Source of the DNA: Prosopocoilus inquinatus
Taxonomy: Eukaryota > Arthropoda > Insecta > Coleoptera > Lucanidae
Direction of reading: 5' to 3'
DNA length: 64,000 nucleotides
NCBI GenBank assembly: GCA_036172665.1
Contig: CM069870.1
Location: 24,092,001 to 24,156,000 of the forward strand
The first letter of the stretch is position 1. Every line of letters starts with the position of its first letter. The notes below the pieces were generated by a model that saw only the letters and a program-made list of their open reading frames with translations, did no database searches and was not told the DNA's origin. The translations under genes were made by a program, and so were the position numbers. This document shows positions 46,069 through 55,639 of the stretch, one piece after another.

Positions 46069-46272
46069 AATACCGAATTAAAACAACCTAACGCTGTTTA
46101 TGAAATCAAATGTTCAAATTGTAATTCTGTTTATATAGGTGAAACGAGCCAAAATTTAGAAAAACGTTTAGACCAACATAAATATCATGTTCAAAAAAAT
46201 AATCAAAATCATTCAATGCTTGTAGAGCATTCATTAGTAAATAATCATAATTTTGATTTTGATAATACTGAC

Positions 46273-46479
46273 TACAAAGTTTTTTTAATCTCAAACCGGA
46301 CAGAAAAATGAAGGGAAACACACTCAACGTTTCGCTATAGATTTATAGCTTCGTCACTCCTGACGAAGCTATAAATCTATAGCGAAACGTTGAGTGTGTT
46401 TCCCTTCATTTTTCTGTCCGGTTTGAGATTAAAAAAACTTTGTACTTACTATTTTCATCGGACAAGAACAAACTTCAAT
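46273..46479. mobile_element. 207-bp palindromic Penelope-terminus dimer with 12-bp target duplication
   Basis: Two Penelope 3' termini face each other around CTTCGTCACTCCTGACGAAG. The insertion is flanked by GATAATACTGAC at 46261-46272 and 46480-46491. It has no protein and is a self-contained non-autonomous insertion. The right half retains the full hammerhead core; the left half loses stem I and C3 at the centre. Confidence 0.9.
46355..46396 (+). ncRNA. Hammerhead motif in palindromic insertion
   Basis: The motif comprises CACTC, CTGACGA, stem II GCTATA/TATAGC, GAAA, CGTT, GAGTG. It has the same layout as 44518-44560 on the other strand, and every core base is retained. Confidence 0.7.
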
Positions 46480-46810
46480 GATAATACTGACATTCTGTAC
46501 AGTGAATCTAATATTTTTAAAAGACGTTTCATAGAAATGTGTAAAATTAAAATGTCTCCAAATTTTATTAATAAACGTACGGACTTTAACTTAATTTAAA
46601 TGACATATTTTGTAGTATTCTGGACTCTTTAAACAGGATATAGATCTGTCAATTAATTAAAAAAAATAAAATAAAATTTAGTTTTAATTTAGTTCTAGTT
46701 ACTTTTCTCTTTATTCCGGACAACTCGTACTTTAGTTTAAAATCATCTTACCTTTTCGTTTCTCTTGACGACTTGTTTCCCTTGACAACTTGTTTATTTA
46801 ATTTTTTTTT

Positions 46811-46852
46811 CACTCCTGACAAAGCTATAAATCTATAGCGAAACGTTGAGTG
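46811..46852 (+). ncRNA. Mutated hammerhead motif at 3' end of copy 2
   Basis: It has the same layout, but the core reads CTGACAA in place of CTGACGA. The lost G is one of the catalytic positions (G8), so self-cleavage is not expected. Confidence 0.6.
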
Positions 46853-46915
46853 TTTTCCCTTCATATTTCTGTCCGGTTCGAGATTAAAAAAACTTTGTAC
46901 TTACAATTTTTATCG

Positions 46916-49640
46916 GACAATTTAACATCAATTATGAATAATAATTTTAATCATCTACAAAGTGCCGTAAAACAGACCCTCCAATTTTTCAGTACCCTAA
47001 ATAAATGGGTGCTAAATGTATTATTTTCAAGTATACAGGGTGTCTCGCTAATAACACCGACAAACTAAAATCGAATTAACTTCCGTTACATCGCTCTGGT
47101 TTTAGAAAAGAGAAACGTGAAGGAAGTGAAACATACAATACGTATGTATATCTACGTACATAGGTAATATGTAAATTAAACTGCACATGTATTTGCAAAC
47201 TAAAAATAAACAAGGAAAAAAGAAAATTCTCTGACGAAAAGAAAAAGCCAGGCTAATGTGCGCCTCGACGGACGGTAAGATTCTAAAAGCAATAAGTTCA
47301 TACACATATCCGAAGTAATGTATGTGTAAATGTTCGTGCAGATTACATGAAAGTAGATCTTAGAACCACGGAAATCGGATTTGCGAGCTCTTATGCTCAT
47401 TTGCTGTATAACTATAACCGAGCAAAACAAATGGGCAGGAATGTATTACTCGAAGCTTCGCCCCGGGCATTCACAAGTAATATGCATAGGTACGGTGTAT
47501 GGTTCTTCGCAGAAGATGAAACGGTCTTCCATTAAGAATAACAGCAAGTGTATCTTGAGAAATATATTAATTATTAACAGAGTATAATTCTATTCTAGAG
47601 TTAATGCAATCTTCGTAAATGTTGTTTTATATTCTAAGTCTTCGCCCTAAAATCATATTACATACTCTAATTAATATGAAATACCTATATTATACACACA
47701 AACTGATAATAGAAGTCATAATTCAAACGGAAAGAGTATAGATAATAATCCAGAATCTGTGGTATGGTCACCCATCTGTTGAAATGAAATATTGTACACT
47801 GTGTCCACGAATTATGTTCACAGTAGGAAAAACTGTTGGGTGTCAAATTGTTACGGCACGTTGGGATTCAACTCGTTGCATCAAATAAATAAACAAGCGT
47901 AACATGTGTACATACAGCGAGGCAGGGCAGTTCTTACCTGCGTACATGAGATTTCCAGTAGTTGACTTGTTATCGTCATCAAGGGACAACGCGTGATACC
48001 AACGGCAGCTTTTTATTGTCGGCGAGGGCGTGGAGTAAAAGACGGAAATCCATAAAAAAATAGTATATTTAACAATAATTAACCGAGAGGCTCCAATTGG
48101 AGGATGCAGTCCAGGGTATCGACTATAACTCCTACCCAAAATTAACCCCAGTCTTAAAAAAGGCGGAATGTGTCCAAGACAACAATTCAATGACAGAATA
48201 AGAAAAACAATATACGGCAAACAGCAACAAATAAATGTTAACGTTAAAGTTTGGTTCAAAGTATTTCATCAACTGATCTTAAATATTTTAAAATACAAAA
48301 TGGTTTGTACGTTCGGAAATTTCCTGTCGTCTCACAATAACCCATGTAATAAAAAGAAAATCTAGTTACTGAATTGACTCAAACGTTACCAAAAACAGTA
48401 AAGTTACCATCGACTATTGTTATCGAGCAAAAATTAATTAGTGACTTTAATAAAAAAAAAGTATTGATTAAATTAAATTGTCTGACGCAAGGGTGAGACC
48501 TAGATTAGGCAACCAAAGTTGCACGTAATTCGAAAAGGACAAAAAAAGTATTTTACAAGACGAGTTCGTATTATGTTAGGACGATCAACCGAACTGACCA
48601 AGGAAAAGGTGTAAACGGTTACCTTATACGGCAGAACCCACGGTGGTACTCGACGATTCAATCCCGAAGCTCCTTCAAGAGTTCTCTTCAGAGTATGACA
48701 CCAGCCTTCCGGAGGAAACACGAGGCGTGAACGGTGTTCGAAATTCCATTTTGAGTAGATAAGCTTGTCGGGACGACCGTTTGGTACTCAAAGGTTTATC
48801 AGACCAGGAAGTGTAATAGTACGGAAACGGGATACGACTTGTCTACAAGGACATCAGAAATGTTAAGTAAGATTTCAAAGATAAAAAGGAGAGAATGAAC
48901 TTACCAAGTTAGCCCAAATCAGTAATAAATAATTGACCTTGACACCAAAGAAATGTTTCTCAAGCGAAGAAAAACAATTCGCCATTGGGGAAAGAAGGTT
49001 ACGTCAATCAAAATAGGCTAACACCTTTTATTAGCTTCTGCACGAGCAACCACATATCGATCTGTTCCCCTCACCAGAGAAAGTTTTACACGGAAACGTG
49101 GGCTAAATAAATGCGCAGAGTGGAACTGCCATTTGTCTAACAGGAATATTTACCACAAATACAAGCCACTTTGACCGTAACAGCGCTGAAAATTGGTGGC
49201 AAAACTGAAGATGAAACATGGCTACGTGTTCAACAAAAAAGTTACAAAGACGTTTTGGTCGAAAACTCGATGACGCAGGTAAAATGGAGTGTAACTGGCT
49301 CGGTAGAAGCAGCACATAAGTTAGAAGCCAACCTAAGTAATCAAGGAGCGATAAGTTTAAAAAAATCAAAAATTCTAGTCGACTGTAGCAGCAAGAGAAT
49401 TAGGGGAGAAATGGACGGGTTTAGGTGATATAGCGCAGCTGAAACAAACTGTGCCCGTAACAAAACTTCTTTGTTTTTGAGTTTCAAAAGAAAATATGAT
49501 TTCCCATGTATAAGTTTTTGTCTGCCCTAAAACCCCCAAAAATGCCATCGAAGTTGATTTAAAAAAATTTACCAAAGAAGATCTTGTCTTTACAATGAGG
49601 ATTTACACATTTATTCCAGACAGTTCGTGAGGAGATAAAA
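46916..49640. other. Anonymous sequence with a lone TACAGGGTG end
   Basis: A TACAGGGTGTCTCGC terminus lies near 47034 with no partner recognised. Open frames at 47347, 47843 and 49171 show no known motif. The stretch 48500-48860 is less AT-rich than its surroundings but unidentified. Confidence 0.3.
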
Positions 49641-49659
49641 AAAAATTAGCTCCCCTGAA

Positions 49660-50710
49660 GTATCAATAATGCTAAAGCTTTTCATTTACGATACCGTTAC
49701 GGTTTTGAAAACCGCTTTTCAGGGATCACCCTATATATACACACAAATTGAGCTGAGGCTTAAACCCTTAAAAACGCTTATTTCAACAATTGTTGTGAAG
49801 GATTTAAGCTTCGGCTCAAAGTTAAACCGTCGTTGTAAAACTGGGCCTTACATTCGTTGTCTGTTATGTTTCCATTTTACATTTGAACCGACGCTATCGA
49901 TCACCATGGTAATTATTCTATTGCGTGTCGAGGATTAAATAACAAAGCGTCGGAAATACCAATTTGGCGCATAAAGGGTATGATTTACGACTTTCAATTG
50001 TCTGTTGTGACTTTGCACAAACACATAACACATTCGCCGCCTGCTGTTGTGTTGGCGGATATTACTGAAATGGCTGAAAATGGGCGTTGCTTCCTCTTAA
50101 AGCGCACGTGTGATTTTGTGTATTTGCAAGATCAAAGGATACCGTTACGTTATACATGTCAATCATTTCGGCGTTGTTTACACTACCCCAGACGCTTGTC
50201 TTTCCTCAAATGAACACCTGCATCAATTTCAACGATGATGTCACCGTCTTTGTTCAACGGTTCATTTGCTTTCCTTCTTTTATTGCTGTATCCCGTTCTG
50301 AAAATTACAATTTTTGCACACGACGAAGAGTGTAACATTTGACCTTTAACACCATTGACTTTCCCTATCTCTACTGTTCTTCTGTTGGGTTGGTATGATG
50401 CTGTCACGATGTTTTCGATTCGTGCATGCGCTTGTCTACCTCGAAAGGGGCTACAGCCCGTATGGCTTTATTAATAGGCACCGTGCTTGGAGCAGTTAGA
50501 CTCCGTCTCGTGATGTCTCTAGTACCTGTTTGGTGTTCGAAGAGGCTTTTAACCCCCTTCGTCCAGGAAACGATACCCACTTTTGGCTCTCCTGTGGAGC
50601 CTCGGTGTAAGACGAGTAAGTGGGGACGGGGGGTGAGAACCCACTTTTCATCCCGTTTTATCTCCAGTTCTTTTAACAATCCGTACAATGTTGAATTTCG
50701 ATTGCTTTGT
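49660..50710. other. Less AT-rich block with unidentified protein-like frames
   Basis: On the minus strand, frames at 50404-50688 and 50183-50407 would read nearly continuously if one frameshift near 50405 is allowed. They contain TPRPHLLVLHRGSTGEPKVG, INKAIRAVAPFEVDKRMHE and TVEIGKVNGVKGQMLHSSSC. I do not recognise a family. An imperfect hairpin (gaggcttaaaccctt / aaggatttaagcttc) is at about 49754-49813. Confidence 0.25.
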
Positions 50711-52554
50711 TAATAGCGCCCTGGTTTTAGCATGGAAAGCTAGAAATCAATTTCTAGATCGTTTACCACAATTGCTCGAATATATTTTTGGAATTGTCGC
50801 GAATCGGTCCACTCCTTATCTCTTTCTCGGTTTAATTAATAGTGCTTGCTTACAATAGTTTAAATAAAAATTTGAATCTTTAATTAATAAAATATGTTCA
50901 AATATAAGGGAAACTTTCATATTTTCAATAACAAAGAAAATACGAACAAAGAATATGCGAATTTAATTTAATTAATTAGTTATTTAGAATTTAACAATTA
51001 CCATATGATTGAATCTAGAATAAGAAAGAAAGAAGGGAAGATCTACATAAATCAGTTTACTACAAAAAAAAAACTCCATTAGATGCTGAATTCCAAACGA
51101 ACAAAAACTAAATAAAAAACTGTTCAAGCAGGCAAAGGAAAAATTTACAAACAAGGTCTGTACGTCTTAGATAACTTCGTACTTTTAGCAAAGATATAAA
51201 CCCCCATATGGTAATTCGTTAAATATGTTATTTCAGTGTCACGCTAAATGTAAATATAACTTTAAAAAAGGGTTCCCAAAAATTAACATGTTCTCATTTA
51301 CAAGTATAAAAAATAATTAAGAAAAAGTAACAGAAAACGTGATTATTCAACAGCAAATTTTGACGTTACTTTTGAGAGCTTCGCAGTTGAAGCGACATGC
51401 ATAGAGCGAATAAAGTCTCGGTCATAGCCTACATGACCAAATTTTTATTTAGATAATCGTTACTTTATTTAAACTCACCCACGCCGGTCGTGTATGCTTC
51501 TTAGATACACTCTATTTAAATTAAATCAGGAAAATTGGCTGATGGATAAATTTTGAGTTTTGAAAACTTCACGACGAGGAAATTTAAGAAGCGTGTTACA
51601 CTGACTAAGTCATACTCGGAACACTCTGCAGGCTTTCTTCTCTGGTCATATTTATTATGATCCGGTCACGTGGGGAGCTAATGCTAGCTCCTGGATTTCG
51701 AAGAATTAGCTTGCACCGGAAACTGCACTAATGTAACGCAACCCATGATTCACCGTCGATACCTTTCGTTCTTCAAGGCAGTACAATGCAAGGTTCTTCT
51801 TTTTTTTAACACGATACTTGGTACATTGCACGCTGACTAATGCTTTCGCTATACCGCTCCTATAAGCTTCCTGTGTTTCATTTTTTATTTTCCAATAAGT
51901 CATATTTTGACGTAAGTTCTAAATTAATAAAGTATCTTAATTAAATAAAGTGTCATAAAAAAAGTCACATAAAAAAAATAATGATAAGAATTTGTATTCT
52001 TACATCAAGGAGGTTTCATTGTTGTTGTACGACGACATTTCGTCCGCATTGACATGATGCTCTGGTGGACTGAAACGCCTCGGGGTTGTCGCAGCCTCGT
52101 CCTTGACGTTCAGGACAGGTATGTTTGAGATTATTGCTTCCTCAGTTTGTCTATTGTCTTCCCTTACGGGCTTTTAAGATCGGCTGACTTTTCGGACCAG
52201 ATCACTTTTAGTGGACGCCCTATTCAGTTGTGGGGTATGACTCATTGTTAAACGTTGGTTGTGGTCTTGGTGTACGAGCCGTTGGGCAAGCATGGTTTTG
52301 AATCTATTTGTGACAATGCTTCTGAGGGAGCAGAGTAGCGTTGTTGCGGACTCAGCTTTCGAACCGCAGTTATTTTGGTTTGGCGTCTTCATACGTCAGG
52401 TTGGTGTGGAACAGGATCGGTTGTATTTGATGACAAAACAGGTATAGCCAAGGCGCGCTACATTCCGTTGTACGTCATTAGTTAATGATGACGTTGGACA
52501 CATGCTGTCTTGATAAATACTTAAAATGTGAAGGAATTGTGTGTTCAGTTTTAT
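50711..52554. other. Anonymous sequence
   Basis: The sequence is AT-rich to about 51950, then mixed. The minus-strand frame at 52174-52392 extends upstream with some coding-like composition but has no recognised domain. Confidence 0.3.
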
Positions 52555-52566
52555 AAAAAGAATTAC

Positions 52567-52719
52567 TTTATAAAAATTTTGTGCAAATCGTTTTTGATTG
52601 CAGTGAGAACCTCGAGCAGCCTCTGGACAGCTGTTTCAGCCCTGCTTGGGGCTTCTTCTTCTTCCTACTGCAATGTTAGGTCAAAAAGCGATAGTAAGAT
52701 GTCGCTATTTTATACGTTC
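52567..52719 (-). mobile_element. Internally deleted H1 copy with 12-bp target duplication
   Basis: AAAAAGAATTAC occurs at 52555-52566 and 52720-52731. Between them are the two H1 ends joined within the ribozyme. Stem I 3' strand, GTC, AGCT, GAAAC and stem II remain on the minus strand, but CTGAAGA is replaced by a GAAGAA run, so the ribozyme is broken. Confidence 0.85.
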
Positions 52720-52931
52720 AAAAAGAATTACGGTAAGTATATTGTATTTTAAGTAAATAAGTGTATTTATCAACATAGCATGCGTCTGACGTCATCAATA
52801 ACTAATAAGGTGCAAGGAAATGTAGCGCATCTTGCCTATAGGAGACAGATTGCGGCTGCGGCCATAGGCCGAATTTTACGAGTTGTATTATAGCTTTCAT
52901 CGTTTTGCTTTAGGCGCTTCAGTCCAGATAT

Positions 52932-53474
52932 TGTCACGATTACGGAAAATTTGAAAATCGTATTTAATTAATTTAAAATGTATTTTTTCAAATGCAATGC
53001 GAGTTATTTGCTGATAAGCGGTTTGCTGGTGCAACGACTCGATGAACGATGAACTTGTAGCGTGAATCCGCAAAGTTGCAAATACGCAAATAACTCGGGC
53101 ATTGTAAGTGTTTTAACACAATCAATTAATTCACGATTTAATAGAAATGACGATTGGAAACAACTGACATCACCTTTTCAGCAACCAAGCAAAGTACGGG
53201 TTCAATTAAAGTTTTGCGGAATTTGATCATGACGTCACGTACATTGGCAGTATAAAAAATGTGCGTAATTTGTAAAAGATATCAGTTAATTTGATCGTCG
53301 TAGTGGGATACAGTTATCTGTATTTCTGTCCTTTAAACAATAAAGGTAATCCTTGTTGTTTTAATGAGTTAGTTTGCAGTTTCCCTGTTACTCCCTTTTC
53401 ACCCCTAAGCTACGCAACCCCCGCGTCTGGACGCCGACAGCTCGTAACCTGCTGGAGACGACCGACGCGTGACA
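52932..53474 (+). mobile_element. Solo LTR, family L3, flanked by ATAT
   Basis: It begins TGTCACG and ends CGTGACA, a perfect 7-bp inverted end pair, with ATAT at 52928-52931 and 53475-53478. A TATA-like 'cagtataaaaaatg' at about 53249 is followed by AATAAAGG at about 53340, the promoter and polyadenylation layout of an LTR. An inner hairpin uses 'gcgagttatttgc' and 'gcaaataactcg'. The ATAT duplication matches family L2 and suggests Ty3/gypsy-type integration. Confidence 0.75.
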
Positions 53475-53478
53475 ATAT

Positions 53479-54040
53479 ATTTAAATTCACGTCTCCATAT
53501 ACGTAAAGCTTTTGATAGATCCGCCAATACTTTAAAGTTGTTTCAATATATAAGTTTGTTTGGAACTAATTATTTATTTTAAATTCTGGTTACATAACAT
53601 TTTGGGATGGTTTTCTCGTTGGTGGCAATTTTAAGGGTGCACACACACTACATTAGTGCTAAGGTTGGCACACACTATGACTTGCCAACATGCTAAGTTG
53701 TTATTAAAATTGTTGCATACATTTTCGACACTTCTCTGGTGATAAATTTCCGCAAATTTTATAAATACAATAATAATAATAAATATCACAGTATACTCGT
53801 ATACACGGGTCTTAGGTGGATAAAATTAAGAATTTACTTGTCTATTTTGCTACATGATTTGATGAGAATGAATTTAATTTTTGGAATTAAACAAAAATAA
53901 CTTAATTTAACGCGCACGGCACTGGCGTCTTGTTAGCTTTACATCTTGTACAATAGAAGAACAATTCCATCTTAATTTCCGGTTATTTCAAGTTTTTTAG
54001 AATATTATTTTCTTTTTGAAACGTTGAGGAAGTATTTCCA
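53479..54040. other. Anonymous sequence
   Basis: A short direct repeat around 'cacacacacta' / 'ggcacacactatg' occurs at about 53640-53680. Nothing else is recognised. Confidence 0.3.
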
Positions 54041-54047
54041 TTTTTTA

Positions 54048-54115
54048 GGTTGTACTGATATAGAGCAGCTTGGCATGTAACCCAAACGGTGTGGGTTCCA
54101 TTCCCGTTGACGACC
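54048..54115 (+). other. tRNA-like segment (SINE head or tRNA pseudogene)
   Basis: An A-box-like TAGAGCAGCTTGG and a B-box-like GGTTCCATTCC are spaced as in a tRNA gene. GTGGG...CCCGT could form a T arm, and GGTTGT can pair with the terminal ACGACC as an acceptor. A T-run at 54118-54123 could end pol III transcription. The D and anticodon arms do not fold cleanly, so it is not annotated as a functional tRNA. Confidence 0.35.
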
Positions 54116-54123
54116 GATTTTTT

Positions 54124-55630
54124 CTGCGTCACCTGCTCGCATTAAATCATTTTTTAATCAATACTGACAAATATTTTATAATTGAATGAAAAATTTTTAA
54201 ATGAGAACATAAGAAATCATCAAATATTAAATAATTAACAATAAAAATCAATGAAAAGTTGTCTATTTAACGTTATTGCCGGTTTCGGCGGTCGCTTAGG
54301 TATTCCGCTCACGAATCAAAATAAAGTTGGTAATGTAGACGCCTTAATAGGCGTGTAAAAATATTAATAAGAGTTAACAACAATGCAACGGTACGTATGG
54401 AATATAAATAAATTTTCGTGCGAGTCGATCACGTAAAAATTGATTTATAACACTTGTGGAAATACTTGGGCGTCTAGGAAATTAATAACAATAAGAAACA
54501 CATTCACATTGCAGTCATAAGTTTAATTATTACCGATTTCCGTAACAGTACGAAAACGCATAGTACGTGAGAACACGCACGCTCTCACGTGCCCCCCCGA
54601 ATTGTGAATGTCGTCGTCATCATCATCATCATCCCTTGCCGTTGGTCGTCGCCGTCGTCAAACGGTGGCTGTTCTAGTTAGGGCGTTTAGGTTTGATTAA
54701 TATTTTCGCAGAGTGATGTATGTATTATTCATGCAACTGCAACTGCCCTGAAAGTGGGAAGTAGTAAATCATGCAGATGCAGATGCATCGATCTTTTTCT
54801 TTTTTTTTTTTTGAGGGGGCGAGAGATACCCTCCTCCCCACCCCCAATTTATACAACGCGTCTCGTAAGTATCGATGCGTTACGTGCCTTTCGCCGACTT
54901 TGAACTCGATCAACACGGTGGCTGATGTGATGATGGTGATGAACTTGGCCTCTTTTTCTTCTTATTACACGGAACACGGAATGACAGAGAAAGTGTTTAC
55001 TTTTTCTCATTCCGCTGCTTCAAGTGTCGTTGTACCTTTATTATATGATGACGAAACGCAGTACTTTGTCCTTCGCAGTCGCATTCGTCGAGATGATATG
55101 TTATTTTTTCCTTTTAACGCGCGAGACGTCATAATCGTTTCTAATTTTACCAATAAATAGGTGATGACGCAATCGGTGGTAGGTACGTGCACCTTAATCC
55201 AATTCAAAAAAAAAAAAGTTTCGGAATGCAGCTTGAGATATGTAACAGGCAACTCGATGTTAATGACCAGGGAAGAGAATTCGGCCCACTTGTTCCGCGA
55301 ACAATACGAAAATTTAGTACGCGGACTGTCTTAGGGCGGGGCCCATAATAATCTCTGCGAAATGAGAACGCTTGTATTGCACTCCTTCCCCTCCTGCTCA
55401 ATAACAATTCGATATACATACATCGTACATTAAGCGTAAAAACCATCCAACACTAGGTGGCCTGAATTCATTTCCCTGTTAATGACGTTTACTGACTCAA
55501 CGAAGTTGATAGGGTATATTCAGAGCCCCCGTAACCATGTGTCCCCATGTTCAGGGGGCGACAATTAGCCTATTGGCCACTTTTTTCCCAAAAAAAAAAT
55601 TAATGGGTATCTGGTAAAAATTATTCGAGA
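54124..55630. other. Anonymous sequence with a short ATC microsatellite
   Basis: ATC repeats lie at 54612-54633 and a T-run at about 54800-54812. The open frame at 54771-55160 has low-complexity Phe/Ser runs and no known motif. A possible exon cannot be excluded. Confidence 0.3.
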
Positions 55631-55639
55631 ACACTATCC

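Larger units (their letters stand above)
44472..46070 (-). mobile_element. 5'-truncated Penelope-like element, copy 1
   Basis: The minus-strand element holds reverse transcriptase, GIY-YIG endonuclease and a 3' terminal region with a hammerhead motif, ending near 'gattaaaaaaactttgtact'. It is cut off at about 46070, where it meets copy 2 head to head. The GACGAAGCTATAAATCTATA-type terminal sequence recurs five times between 44.5 and 46.9 kb. Confidence 0.9.
46085..46599 (+). pseudogene. GIY-YIG endonuclease fragment, split by insertion
   Basis: The first part (46085-46272) reads AVYEIKCSNCNSVYIGETSQ, LEKRLDQHKYHVQKNNQ and HSMLVEHSLVNNHNFDFDN, i.e. a GIY-YIG nuclease core with conserved His and Glu. 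The second part (46480-46599) reads DILYSESNIFKRRFIEMCK and ends at a TAA. The pieces join in frame if the 207-bp insertion and one copy of the 12-bp duplication are removed. The nuclease would nick the target in Penelope-like transposition. The reverse transcriptase is absent in this copy. Confidence 0.85.
46071..46915 (+). mobile_element. Penelope-like element, copy 2 (endonuclease and 3' end)
   Basis: The plus-strand copy starts within the linker before the GIY-YIG domain and runs to a 3' terminal region ending near 'aaaaaactttgtacttac'. It abuts copy 1 head to head at about 46070, with the short word CGAATTAAAACAACC near the joint. It was later interrupted at 46273 by a palindromic insertion with a 12-bp target duplication. 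Confidence 0.85.

Noticed and set aside
52609..52665. Hammerhead motif in the 52.6-kb H1 copy
   Set aside because: The CTGAAGA strand is missing at an internal deletion joint, so no ribozyme can form.
54771..55160. 129-residue plus-strand frame
   Set aside because: It begins in a T-run and a CATCGATC/GCAGAT-type simple region, with an overlapping antisense frame and no recognised domain; kept only as anonymous sequence.
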